Part shown: positions 31,501 to 41,191 of the stretch, piece by piece | How the letters are laid out: each line of letters begins with the position of its first letter | How positions within the stretch are numbered: position 1 is the stretch's first letter | Source of the DNA: an uncultured Acidobacteriota bacterium | GTDB lineage: Bacteria; Acidobacteriota; Terriglobia; Terriglobales; Acidobacteriaceae | DNA: 64,000 nucleotides | Reading direction: 5' to 3' | Assembly (NCBI GenBank): GCA_903851035.1 | Contig: CAINND010000097.1 | Location: forward strand, 37,380-101,379 | Notes under the pieces: generated by a model | Told to the model about the DNA's origin: nothing | Database searches by the model: none | The model's input: the letters and a program-made list of their open reading frames with translations, nothing else | Translations under genes and position numbers: made by a program

Positions 31501-31618
31501 CACAGGAGTGAGCACGAACTACATCACTATCGACGCAGTGGACCCCGTGGCTGGTACGCAGGAGACCAAGGCGTGCCTGGTGAATGTGGTGCCGGCAGAA
31601 GGAGGACACCATGCCTAA
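28583..31618 (+). CDS. fdnG: Formate dehydrogenase major subunit, selenoprotein (TGA at 29156-29158 read as Sec)
   Basis: Tat signal MSMNRRQWFKVAAGMGAG; CNFCSCGCGM 4Fe-4S; two ORFs join in frame across TGA as HQARL-U-HSPTVPSLGATFGRGAMTNNW. Confidence 0.93.
29156..29190 (+). promoter_or_regulatory. Bacterial SECIS element of fdnG
   Basis: UGA followed by perfect 8-bp stem GGTCCCCA (29170-29177)/TGGGGGCC (29181-29188, one G-U) with GTT loop. Confidence 0.75.
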
Positions 31619-33797
31619 GACAACGTTGATCGACACAACAAAGTGCATCGGTTGCCGCTCCTGCCAGGTGAGCTGCAAAGCTTGGAACGATCTGCCGGGA
31701 GAGAAGACCGTATCTTGCGAAGAAGGCATGGGATACCAGGAGCCGCGATTGCTCTCGGCCAAGACCTATGTCGTCATCACGGATAAGCTGGTGGATACTC
31801 CGGGCATCGGACCGGGCTTCAAGCAGGTCTTTATCAAGCGCCAGTGTATGCATTGCGAAGAGCCGGCCTGCGCTTCGGCCTGTCCGGTGACGGCGCTGCA
31901 CAAGCATCCGGACGGCCCGGTGGTGTACGACAAGTCGCGCTGCATCGGATGCCGTTACTGTATGTGGGCGTGTCCGTGGGGCGTTCCCACCGCGGAGTGG
32001 ACGTCGCTTGATCCGTCGATTCGCAAGTGCACGCACTGTGCCGACCGCCTCTCTTCGGAGGTTCCGCAATACCACAACGGCGTTGCGCTGACCGGCGAAG
32101 AGAAAACAAAATGGGCGGCACAGCACCTGGATCCGGCGTGCGTGAAGGCTTGTCCTTCTGGATGCCTGAAGTTTGGCGAACGCGACGCGCTCCTGGCCGA
32201 GGCCAAGCAGCGCATCAAGAGCCATCCGGACAAGTACGTCAATCACATCTACGGAGAGTACGAGGCAGGCGGAACCACCATGCTGTACCTGTCCAGCGTA
32301 CCCTTTGAACAGATTGGCTTCCCCACGGTTCAGTCGGAGGCTTTCCCGCGCCTGAGCGCCATCGCGCTGGGCGCGGTGCCGCCGGCAGTGGTGGGAGTCG
32401 GCGCCGCTCTGGGCGGAACCTACGCCATCAGCAAGCGTCGCGAAAAGGTGGCGGAGGCGGAGGCGGCTGCGCATTCGGCGAAACACGTCGAGCACGCTCA
32501 TCCGGAATTTGCTCCCGTACCGGGCAACTTGCAGTCCACCTCTAACAAGGTACTGATGTTCCTGATGGCCTTTGGCGTACTCTCCTTCCTTATGCGCTTT
32601 GCGCTCGGGTTGGGTGGCTCCACTGGGCTTTCCGACACATGGGCTTGGGGACTTTGGATCGTCTTCGACTTCTCGTGGATTGCCATTGCGGCCGGCGCCT
32701 TTGCCACCGCGTGCATCATCTACGTGCTGCGCAGACAGGATCTATACGCGGTTGGGCGAAGTGCCGTGCTCATGGGCCTGTTGAGTTACACCTTCGTCAT
32801 GATCACGTTGCTGGCCGACCTGGGATTGCCATGGCACTTCTACTCCCTGGCAATGTACGCGCCCAAGCACTCGGCCATGTTTGAAGTTTCCTGGTGCATT
32901 GCGTTCTATCTCAGCGTGCTGGCCCTGGAGTTCGCTCCCGTGCCGCTTGACTGGTTCGGACTCAAGAAGTACCGCGAGATGTGGAACCAGTATTCGGATT
33001 GGTGGGTGGTCTTCGCAGTTGCGGCCTTTGTGTTCATCCTGTCGCACAAGCTGTTGTGGGTGGCGCTGGCTGCAATCGTGTTCTCCATCATGGCCATCAT
33101 GCTGAAGCCGAAGCCGGGTGAGAAGAAGGAGCCGATCATGCTTGCCATCGGCGCCGTTACGTTCTCCACCATGCACCAGAGCTCACTGGGTTCGCTCTAC
33201 CTGCTGATGCCTGACAAGCTGAGCCACCTGTGGTGGTCGCCGATTCTGCCCATCTGCTACTTCCTGTCGTCGATTGCGGCTGGAATTGCGCTGGTGGTGC
33301 TGGTTGAGATGGCGATTGCAAAGGGCTACAAGCGCCACTTCCGCATCAACGAGCTGGCGTCCCTGGGCAAGCTCGACTTCTGGGCGCTACTGGTTTACCT
33401 GGTGGTGCGCATTGGCGACGTCGCCTACCGCGGCGAACTTGGCAACATCACCGGAGCGCATGGAATCGGCTTCCTGGTCGAAGTGGTCCTGCTGGGAGCG
33501 CTTCCGCTGCTACTGCTGAGTGTGAGCAAACTGCGGGAGAATCCGCAGGTGCTTGGCTGGGCCAGCGCGCTGGTTGTAAGCGGCGTCATCTGGAACCGCT
33601 GGAACGCGGTTGTGTACGGCATGAATCTGAAAGGAGCCATGCCGCAGCTCGGACCATTGCACTACCGGCCGTCCATCATCGAATGGGGTATCTCGGTGGG
33701 AATGGTTGCCGCGACCATCTTCCTCTTCAAGCTGGGTGTGGCCTATCTGCCCATCCTGCCCAAGGAGACGGAAGAGCATTCGGTGGCTGCCGACTAA
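31611..33797 (+). CDS. Formate dehydrogenase FeS subunit fused to NrfD/HybB-like membrane subunit
   Basis: N-terminal CIGCRSCQVSCKAWND and further Cys clusters; C-terminal ~10 hydrophobic segments; overlaps fdnG stop by 8 bp. Confidence 0.85.
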   Translation: MPKTTLIDTTKCIGCRSCQVSCKAWNDLPGEKTVSCEEGMGYQEPRLLSAKTYVVITDKLVDTPGIGPGFKQVFIKRQCMHCEEPACASACPVTALHKHPDGPVVYDKSRCIGCRYCMWACPWGVPTAEWTSLDPSIRKCTHCADRLSSEVPQYHNGVALTGEEKTKWAAQHLDPACVKACPSGCLKFGERDALLAEAKQRIKSHPDKYVNHIYGEYEAGGTTMLYLSSVPFEQIGFPTVQSEAFPRLSAIALGAVPPAVVGVGAALGGTYAISKRREKVAEAEAAAHSAKHVEHAHPEFAPVPGNLQSTSNKVLMFLMAFGVLSFLMRFALGLGGSTGLSDTWAWGLWIVFDFSWIAIAAGAFATACIIYVLRRQDLYAVGRSAVLMGLLSYTFVMITLLADLGLPWHFYSLAMYAPKHSAMFEVSWCIAFYLSVLALEFAPVPLDWFGLKKYREMWNQYSDWWVVFAVAAFVFILSHKLLWVALAAIVFSIMAIMLKPKPGEKKEPIMLAIGAVTFSTMHQSSLGSLYLLMPDKLSHLWWSPILPICYFLSSIAAGIALVVLVEMAIAKGYKRHFRINELASLGKLDFWALLVYLVVRIGDVAYRGELGNITGAHGIGFLVEVVLLGALPLLLLSVSKLRENPQVLGWASALVVSGVIWNRWNAVVYGMNLKGAMPQLGPLHYRPSIIEWGISVGMVAATIFLFKLGVAYLPILPKETEEHSVAAD

Positions 33798-33814
33798 ACG
33801 ACGTATCTATCCAG

Positions 33815-33846
33815 GCCGGGGGAGGATTTCCTCCTCCGGCTTTTTC
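33815..33846 (+). terminator. Intrinsic terminator
   Basis: GCCGGGGGAGGA-tt-TCCTCCTCCGGC then TTTTTCTT. Confidence 0.85.
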
Positions 33847-33898
33847 TTGCGCGAACGCTGAAATTATTTGTGTTCAGCATATGGGGTAGAATCTGGCC

Positions 33899-34717
33899 AT
33901 GTCATCAACCCAGGACCGATGGATTGAATCGCATCCGTATCTTCGCAATGTGGCGGAGTTCCAGCAGACGATTGCCGAAGCATTTAAGAAGCTGACGCCG
34001 CCTCCAGTTCCGACTCCTGATTGGAAAATGATCTTCGCAGGCTACAGGCAGGGAGTTCCCATGCTGGAGAGCCTGCCTGCGGAGTCGGAGTATTCGGCTG
34101 CCGCTGGAGAGTTGTTGCTGGCCGGCAACTCCGAATTGCTGAAGCGTGACTTGCCCGAGGCAGTGGCTGCATCCGCAAAAGTGTTACAGGACTACCTGCA
34201 TGCATCCCAGGAAAATCGCATGCTGGCCATCGAGTGGGTTGAGAGTGGTGATCTGGAAGACGCACCACCTGCTGCCGGGCTGCTGAGGTTGCTGGCATGG
34301 TCGGCTATCCGGCGCACCATGGCACCGGTGCTCACCAGCTACGCCGAGATGCGAAAGGATGAGGAGTGGTTGCGGGCCTATTGTCCTGTGTGTGGTTCGC
34401 TGCCTGCGCTGGCACATGTGCACCATGACCAGCCGCGCGCGCTGGCCTGCGGCTGCTGCCTGGCAAACTGGCAGTACCAGCGCATCGGTTGTCCATTTTG
34501 CGAAAACGAGGACCAGAATCAGCTATCGGTACTTACAATCGAACAGGAACCGCTCTTCCGGCTGGATGCCTGCGGTGCTTGTCACGGCTACCTGAAAACC
34601 TATATTGGCGAAAGAGACACGCAGCTCTATCTCTCCGATTGGTCGACTTTGCACCTCGACCTTCTGGCCCGGGAGAACAAGCTGGAGCGCAAGGGAGCCT
34701 CGCTCTACGAGATTTAG
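33899..34717 (+). CDS. fdhE: Formate dehydrogenase accessory protein FdhE
   Basis: YCPVCGSLP, CGCCLANWQYQRIGCPFCEN, CGACHGYLKTY Cys motifs. Confidence 0.9.
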   Translation: MSSTQDRWIESHPYLRNVAEFQQTIAEAFKKLTPPPVPTPDWKMIFAGYRQGVPMLESLPAESEYSAAAGELLLAGNSELLKRDLPEAVAASAKVLQDYLHASQENRMLAIEWVESGDLEDAPPAAGLLRLLAWSAIRRTMAPVLTSYAEMRKDEEWLRAYCPVCGSLPALAHVHHDQPRALACGCCLANWQYQRIGCPFCENEDQNQLSVLTIEQEPLFRLDACGACHGYLKTYIGERDTQLYLSDWSTLHLDLLARENKLERKGASLYEI

Positions 34718-34741
34718 TAAGCGGTTGAGCGAAGAGTCACA

Positions 34742-35083
34742 CTAGAAGTTGATGACCTTATCGGCCTCCGCAGCCCAATCGCTCAGCTCGTCCAGTGAAC
34801 CACGCTTGACCTGCTGAATGAGCGCCTGCGTCATGCCACGGGATTCCATGCATGTACCACAGGCAGCGATCTCTCCGCCGGATGCGGCAATCGCCGCCAG
34901 CATCTCCTGCGGATTGTAATCGGCACTTGCCGGCGTGAAGCCAGCCAGCGCTGAGGTAACCCCGTCGCCAAAGAAGAAGACCCGGATGGGACCCTTGCGA
35001 GACAAAGAGAGTGCCCAACGCAGTCCGTTGTACGTACGCTGGCTACCGTAGGGTGAGTCGTTGAAGATGAACAGATACTTCAT
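34742..35083 (-). CDS. DsrE/TusD-like sulfur-relay family protein
   Basis: MKYLFIFNDSPYGSQRTYNGLRWALSL...VFFFGDGV...ACGTCMESRGM. Confidence 0.75.
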   Translation of the reverse strand: MKYLFIFNDSPYGSQRTYNGLRWALSLSRKGPIRVFFFGDGVTSALAGFTPASADYNPQEMLAAIAASGGEIAACGTCMESRGMTQALIQQVKRGSLDELSDWAAEADKVINF

Positions 35084-35219
35084 GGATCGGGCGTCCTTTC
35101 GTGATGCACTGAACACAACGTACAGTGCGTTGCGACAGGATAGAACAGACGACGCCGTACGCAAAGTTGTTTGCGTCAGCCTGTGATATCTTTTACCGTG
35201 ATTAACAAGCTGCACGCGC

Positions 35220-35318
35220 GGAAGCGGGTAGTGTCCGGTGATGCTCCCGGTCTTCAAAACCGGTGAGAGGCGGGTTCAGCCCGCCTCTGATGTGTTCGAC
35301 TCACATGCGCTTCCGCCA
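35220..35318 (+). tRNA. selC: tRNA-Sec (anticodon TCA), CCA encoded
   Basis: GGAAGCGG...CCGGTCTTCAAAACCGG anticodon arm, 9-bp long variable arm AGAGGCGGG/CCCGCCTCT, TTCGACT T-loop, CGCTTCCGCCA 3' end. Confidence 0.93.
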
Positions 35319-35384
35319 ACTTTCTGATTGCGAACCCTATCTCAACTTCTTGCACGAACCGCTGCCTGAGGCTAACGTTATCGC

Positions 35385-37283
35385 ATGAAATCCGTAATTG
35401 TGGGCACCGCGGGGCATATTGATCACGGCAAGACCGCGCTGGTGCGCGCATTAACCGGGATTGACACCGACCGGCTGATAGAAGAAAAGCGGCGTGGCAT
35501 CACCATTGAACTTGGTTTTGCGCACATGACCGTGAGAGGGGTGCAGGACGAAGTGCAACTGGGCTTTGTCGATGTTCCGGGGCATGAACGCTTTGTGCAC
35601 AACATGCTGGCCGGAGTGGGCGGCATGGACCTTGTGCTCTTTGTGATTTCCGCGGAAGATTCCATCAAGCCACAGACTCGAGAGCACTTCGATATCTGCC
35701 GGATGCTGCAAATTCCACGGGGCATCACGGTACTGACTAAATGCGACCTGGTGGATGCCGAGACGCGCCAGTTGGCTCGCATGGAAATAGAAGAATTTGT
35801 ACGTGGCTCCTTCCTGGATACGAGCCGCGCGCCCATCATCGAAGTTAGCGTGCGCACCGGTGAGGGCCTGGACCAGTTGAAGATGGAATTGGCGAAGGCG
35901 GCCAATGAGATAACGCAGAAGGATTCACAAGCGCCATTCCGCCTGCCCGTGGATCGCGTCTTCACCATCAAAGGTTTTGGAACCGTGGTGACGGGTACGC
36001 TGATCTCCGGCCGATTGCGTAAGGAAGATGAGATTGAGATTCTCCCATCCCGCAAACTGGTGCGAGTACGCGGAGTGCAGGTGCATGGCAGCAGTAAGGA
36101 AGAAGCGCTTGCTGGACAGCGTACTGCGGTAAATCTGGCAGGCATCGCGCAGGAAGAGTTGGAACGCGGAATGATGCTGGCCGAGCGCGGCCTGCTGCTT
36201 CCTACTCGCAAGCTGGATGTTCAGCTCACGATTCTGGATAGTGCAACAGTATTGAAGAACCACTCGCGTGTTCGCCTGCACATGTTTACGGCGGAGACGA
36301 TGGCCGAAATCGCGCTGTTGGAAGGCGAAGAGCTGAGGCCAGGAGAGAGCGCCTGGGCACAAATCCGCACCGCTTTGCCGGTATCCTGCGTGCCCGGAGA
36401 TCGCTTCATCGTGCGGCGACAATCGCCGGTAACCACGATTGGTGGTGGAGTTGTGGTCGATGTAAGGCCAATGCGAAAAGTGAAGTCGAAGCAACGTGGG
36501 GAAATGCTACAGGCTCTCAGTACGGCGGACGATACCGGAGTGCTCACACTGCGAGTAGCTCGCCGTGAGCATCGTGGTCTGAAAATACAGGACGCGATTC
36601 ACGAAACCGGCTGGACGATGCAAAGGCTGAACGTAGCGATTAAGGCCTCTATCAAGAACGGCTTGATTCTTTCCTTTGGCGATCGGATGATTGCCGCGGC
36701 CACATTGCGTCATGTTGCTACTAAATTGCTCGTGGCTGTGGAGCAATTCCAAAAAGCGAACCCGCTGGCAGGCGGCTGCAACAAGCAGGAGTTGCTGGAG
36801 AAGAGCGATCTCGATCGCGAGGTGTTTGGCGGCGCGCTTGAGTTGATGATTGCGGAGAAGAAGTTGGCTGTCAGCGGTGAGCAGGTTCATCTTGCAGGGC
36901 GCCGGGTGGTCATGCAGGACGAGGAAGCAGAGTCAAAGCGTCAGATCGAGTCTATCTTCGCCACCGCAGGCCTGAAAGTGCCCACGCTGAAAGAGGCGCT
37001 GGCCGGAGTGAAGATAGACCGTGCGAGAGCGCAACAACTGGTCACTCTGCTGCTACGCGAAGCAGTTTTGATTAAGATAGGCGAAGAGATGGTGTTTCAT
37101 CGTGAGGCGCTTGAAGGGGTCAAGCAGTTGGTGCGCGGTTACAAGGCCACTTCACAGAGGATCGACGTAGCGCGCTTCAAGGAATTGGCCGGAGTGTCAC
37201 GCAAATACGCAATTCCTCTGCTGGAGTACCTCGACCGTGAGCATGTAACTCGACGCGCAGGAGAAGAACGCATCATCCTCTAA
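35385..37283 (+). CDS. selB: Selenocysteine-specific translation elongation factor
   Basis: [43 protein letters not shown]-terminal winged helices. Confidence 0.96.
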   Translation: MKSVIVGTAGHIDHGKTALVRALTGIDTDRLIEEKRRGITIELGFAHMTVRGVQDEVQLGFVDVPGHERFVHNMLAGVGGMDLVLFVISAEDSIKPQTREHFDICRMLQIPRGITVLTKCDLVDAETRQLARMEIEEFVRGSFLDTSRAPIIEVSVRTGEGLDQLKMELAKAANEITQKDSQAPFRLPVDRVFTIKGFGTVVTGTLISGRLRKEDEIEILPSRKLVRVRGVQVHGSSKEEALAGQRTAVNLAGIAQEELERGMMLAERGLLLPTRKLDVQLTILDSATVLKNHSRVRLHMFTAETMAEIALLEGEELRPGESAWAQIRTALPVSCVPGDRFIVRRQSPVTTIGGGVVVDVRPMRKVKSKQRGEMLQALSTADDTGVLTLRVARREHRGLKIQDAIHETGWTMQRLNVAIKASIKNGLILSFGDRMIAAATLRHVATKLLVAVEQFQKANPLAGGCNKQELLEKSDLDREVFGGALELMIAEKKLAVSGEQVHLAGRRVVMQDEEAESKRQIESIFATAGLKVPTLKEALAGVKIDRARAQQLVTLLLREAVLIKIGEEMVFHREALEGVKQLVRGYKATSQRIDVARFKELAGVSRKYAIPLLEYLDREHVTRRAGEERIIL

Positions 37284-37302
37284 AGCGCAGCGGACAATCC
37301 AT

Positions 37303-38349
37303 TCACGCTTTAATGTGGATCAGCGGCTTTGTCTTCTCCAGCACGTCTCCAACCTTTGCGGCGGAAATACCTGCTCCCCTCAGCATCTCCACCAGGGCGG
37401 TGGCGTCGGTGCGGCTTACTGATACTAGAAGGCCACCCGCGGTTTGCGGATCGCAAAGCAGGTTCATCATTTCCTCACTGACATCCGCGTCGAACTCCAC
37501 GCAGCCCGCGGTAAACTCACGATTGCCATGCAGCCCTCCGGGCATAAATCCCCGCGCAACACACTCCCGTGCGCCGGGTAATACGGGGATGGCTCCGGCG
37601 CACAGCCGCAGACTAACCCCAGAGCCGATGGCCATTTCGCGGGCATGGCCAACGAAGCCGAAGCCTGTGACATCGGTCATGGCATGCACGTCGAATTGCA
37701 GGCAGATGGCCGAAGCCGTCTTGTTCAGCGTGGTCATGGCGCGCGTAGCTGCCTCAATCCACTCCGCTTGCGCAACGCCTTTCTTGATAGCTGTCGCAAT
37801 AACGCCTGTGCCAAGCGGCTTAGTAAAGATGAGAGCATCCGTCGGTAGAGCTCCAGAGTTTGTCAGCACGCGGCGCGGATCGATCGTTCCGGTAACAGCA
37901 TAGCCAAACTTGATCTCCGGATCGCGCACGCTGTGCCCGCCAATCACTGTGCAATCTGCCTCCACCATCTTGCTAAGCCCACCGGCCAGGATGCGTTCCA
38001 GAATTGCCGTATCAGCCTTATCCGGGAAGCAAACCATGGCAAGTGCTGAGCGTGGAGTGCCGCCCATGGCATAAACATCGCTCAATGCATTGGTGGCCGC
38101 TATCTGGCCAAAAGTAAACGGATCGTCAACGATGGGAGTGAAGAAATCAACCGTCTGGACGAGCGCAAGCTCGGGCGTGATCTGGTACACACCCGCGTCA
38201 TCGGCTTTATCAAAGCCGACAAGAACATTTGGGTCATGCTGCCGGGCTAATTTCCCAAGCACCGAGTCCAGCACCGCCGGACTTAGCTTGCTTGCTCAAC
38301 CCGCGGCAGCGACCGTCTGTGTCAGCCGAATTGCTTTCTGTTCAGACAT
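37303..38349 (-). CDS. selD: Selenide, water dikinase, itself a selenoprotein (TGA at 38298-38296)
   Basis: Annotated ORF begins at 38274, but frame extends upstream through TGA: MSEQKAIRLTQTVAAAG-U-ASKLSPAVLDSVLG; conserved SelD active-site position. Confidence 0.9.
38265..38298 (-). promoter_or_regulatory. Bacterial SECIS element of selD
   Basis: 12 nt after UGA: AGTCCGGC-GGT-GCTGGACT, 8-bp stem (one G-U) with GGU loop. Confidence 0.75.
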
Positions 38350-38452
38350 GGAGTGATGGTAAATGAGAAGAAAGGTCGACGCCAGTACCAGGCTCCGGCA
38401 ACAGTGCCGGCACGTTGCGCAGCAATAATCGGTCAATTTACGCCGAAGAAGA

Positions 38453-39865
38453 TCAGTTTATTGCAGCGAGTTCGTGGGCCAGGTAAGCGTCATCAACAGG
38501 ATCAACCGTGCGCAGATCGAGAAGTACGCGCCCATCTTCAACTCGCGTTACCACCGGTACCGGCAGCTTGCGCAAATATAGCGCTAATTCATTTGTGCTC
38601 ATGTTGTCGGACTGCAGTGCCACGGCAAAACCCGGCAAACTCTTTCCAGGAGCCGCGCCGCCACCGATCATGGTTTCCGTGGCGATCACCTGCGTGGAAA
38701 GCGAGGAAGCTGCGGTTGCAAGCGCCTGGCAGCGCGCCTGTAGTTGTTCGGGCGTCATGCGCATCATGCGCAGCAGTGGTATTTCATCGTATTCTTCGCG
38801 CAGATAACTCAACAGGATGGCTTCCAGCGCGGCATAGCAGATTTTGTCCACGCGCAGGGCACGGTAGAGTGGATGTTTGCAGACCTTTTCAACCAGGGCA
38901 GGCTCTCCGGTAATCAGTCCGGCTTGCGGGCCGCCGAGTAACTTGTCTCCACTGTAAGTAACCATCGAGACGCCAGCATGTAATGAATCGAAAACGTTGG
39001 GTTCGTCTTGTATGCCGAAGGAAGCCAGGTTCACCAGCCCTCCGGAGCCCAGGTCTTCCATAACGGGGATGCCGCGCCGATGGCCCAACTCGACCAGTTC
39101 TTCCAGCGATGGCTGCTCGGTGAATCCAACAATCTCAAAGTTAGAGCGATGAATGCGCAGCAACAGTCGAGTACGTTCATTGATTGCATTTTCGTAATCG
39201 GCAATGCGCGTTCGGTTGGTGGTGCCAACCTCATGTAATACGGCGCCGGAGCGCTCCATAATGTCTGGAATACGGAAAGAACCGCCGATTTCCACGAGCT
39301 CACCGCGAGATACGATGACTTCTCCGCCGTTCGCCAGCGCTGCCAGAGCCAGCAGAACACCGGCAGCGTTGTTATTCACCACCGCCGTCTGTGCGCGATC
39401 GATACCCTGGCGAGAGAAGAGATGCGCGAAGAGGTTTTGCGCATGCACGTTCCTGCCGCCCCGCTCACCAGCGTCAAGGTCGAATTCCAGATTGCTGTAT
39501 CCGGTGGAGACTTCCGCAATGCGCTCAACTGCCCGTTGGGAGAGAGGAGCCCGGCCAAGATTAGTGTGAATCAGGATGCCGCTGGCATTAATGACACGCT
39601 GCAGTGAGCAATTGGCGGATTGCGTGACTACAAGTTGCACGGCCAGAGGCAGCGCATCCAACTCTGCGTCTAACTTTGTGGCATCCAGCGCACCGCTTGC
39701 GATCCTGCCGCGCAGATCATTTAGCCCGCAGCGTGCTGCTTCCAAAACATTCTGCCGCCCGTGGACATGCACAAGCGCGGCGATCTCTTCCACCCGCAGC
39801 AACTCGTCAATGGAAGGTAGTCGGCGAAAGACTTCGGAGTTGGGAGCCGCAGTCATTTTCTCCAT
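38453..39865 (-). CDS. selA: L-seryl-tRNA(Sec) selenium transferase
   Basis: INASGILIHTNLGRAPL, SGDKLLGGPQAGLITG; start approximate (MEKMTAAPNSEVFRRLPSIDELL). Confidence 0.95.
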   Translation of the reverse strand: MEKMTAAPNSEVFRRLPSIDELLRVEEIAALVHVHGRQNVLEAARCGLNDLRGRIASGALDATKLDAELDALPLAVQLVVTQSANCSLQRVINASGILIHTNLGRAPLSQRAVERIAEVSTGYSNLEFDLDAGERGGRNVHAQNLFAHLFSRQGIDRAQTAVVNNNAAGVLLALAALANGGEVIVSRGELVEIGGSFRIPDIMERSGAVLHEVGTTNRTRIADYENAINERTRLLLRIHRSNFEIVGFTEQPSLEELVELGHRRGIPVMEDLGSGGLVNLASFGIQDEPNVFDSLHAGVSMVTYSGDKLLGGPQAGLITGEPALVEKVCKHPLYRALRVDKICYAALEAILLSYLREEYDEIPLLRMMRMTPEQLQARCQALATAASSLSTQVIATETMIGGGAAPGKSLPGFAVALQSDNMSTNELALYLRKLPVPVVTRVEDGRVLLDLRTVDPVDDAYLAHELAAIN

Positions 39866-39974
39866 GTAAGGCATTCCGAAGGTAAATACTGTTCCATCGC
39901 CATAATGTGTCGCGACAGTATGAACCCTGCGACGATGCTTGTGCAAGTTGCCCACTGACAGGCCACATACCGTC

Positions 39975-40172
39975 CTAGACTTTGTGGCCGAGTACCTTCC
40001 CTATATCCAGCTTGCGCAAATCGGTGGTGAATGTTTCCAGCATGGAGACCGCCCGGCCAGAATCACTGTCGGGATTGGGCATCTGGCCGCTGTTCCGTTC
40101 CTTGTATCCATTCACGGTCTCGCATAGCCGCTGGATTTCATCGTGGGCAGCTTGCAGTTTCTGATTGGTCAT
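39975..40172 (-). CDS. Small hypothetical protein
   Basis: 65-aa ORF with 4-bp ATGA overlap with the upstream GH130 gene. Confidence 0.5.
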   Translation of the reverse strand: MTNQKLQAAHDEIQRLCETVNGYKERNSGQMPNPDSDSGRAVSMLETFTTDLRKLDIGKVLGHKV

Positions 40173-41191
40173 CGGTCGCTCCTCGCGGCAGTACTGATTG
40201 TCTCTTCGGCAGCATGTCCGTTGGTTTTCAGCCAGGCAAGCAACTCGGCAAGGCTTGCCTGTGCCAGGGCAATGCAGGAGTCTGCAGCGCCGTAGTATAT
40301 GTTGAGCGTGTCTCCATCCGGCGACAATGTGTAGCCGCAGGGGAAAACAACATCGCGGACATCGCCTCTTCTCTCGTACTCCGCCTCGGGGCCGAATATC
40401 CATGAGTCGCCGCGTAGGATGCAATTTTCAGGATTGTCCAGCTCAAACAGGGCCAGTCCAAGACGGTAGAGCGCGCCGGACGCATTCTGATGGACTCCGT
40501 GGTAGATCGCCAGCCAGCCTTCGCTGGTTTCAATGAGCGGCGGGCAGAGGCCGATTTTGTTGGCGTCCCACCATGCGCCACGCCGGGCCTCCAACATCAT
40601 ACGGTGGCGTCCCCAGTAGCGTAGATCGGGCGAATAAGAAATCCAGATATGTGCACCCAGCGGTGTCATGGGGCGGTGGATGAGGGCCCAGTAGCCATTA
40701 ATTCTACGCGGCAGCAGCGCGGCATCTTTGTCCTCGGGGGCCATGATTACGCCATAGCGCTCGAAGCTGCGGAAATCGGTGGTCATTGCCAGCGAGACTC
40801 CCGGGCCACCACGCGAGTAGGAAGTATAGGCAATCGCGTACTGCTTCAGCTCAGGAACGTAGGTGATTCGTGGATCCTCTACGCCCCACAACTCGTCAGG
40901 AAATTCCAGAGGTTTAGAAGCAAACGTAGGAGTGGGATCCACCTGCCAGCCATTGATGCCGTTGGGTGAGCGGGCGGCGGTGAGGTGCGATATTCCGCGA
41001 CGATCCTCCACGCGGCAAAGCAGTAGTGTTGTTCCGTCAGCCAGTAGCGTTGCGCCTGCGTTGAAGACGCTGTTGATGGGGTAGGGCCAATCCCGGCTGG
41101 AGAGGATGGGGTTGGATGGATGACGATGGAGCAACTCCACGGTCTGAGCTGTGGGCTGCGGCGATCCATCGGAAGGTGTATTTGCGTTCAA
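40169..41191 (-). CDS. GH130-family glycoside phosphorylase/hydrolase-like protein
   Basis: NPIL...NSVFNAGATLL, GVEDPRIT, KDAALLPRRINGYWALIHRP, GAWWDANKIGLCPPLIETSEGWLAIYHGV motifs. Confidence 0.85.
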   Translation of the reverse strand: MNANTPSDGSPQPTAQTVELLHRHPSNPILSSRDWPYPINSVFNAGATLLADGTTLLLCRVEDRRGISHLTAARSPNGINGWQVDPTPTFASKPLEFPDELWGVEDPRITYVPELKQYAIAYTSYSRGGPGVSLAMTTDFRSFERYGVIMAPEDKDAALLPRRINGYWALIHRPMTPLGAHIWISYSPDLRYWGRHRMMLEARRGAWWDANKIGLCPPLIETSEGWLAIYHGVHQNASGALYRLGLALFELDNPENCILRGDSWIFGPEAEYERRGDVRDVVFPCGYTLSPDGDTLNIYYGAADSCIALAQASLAELLAWLKTNGHAAEETISTAARSDR

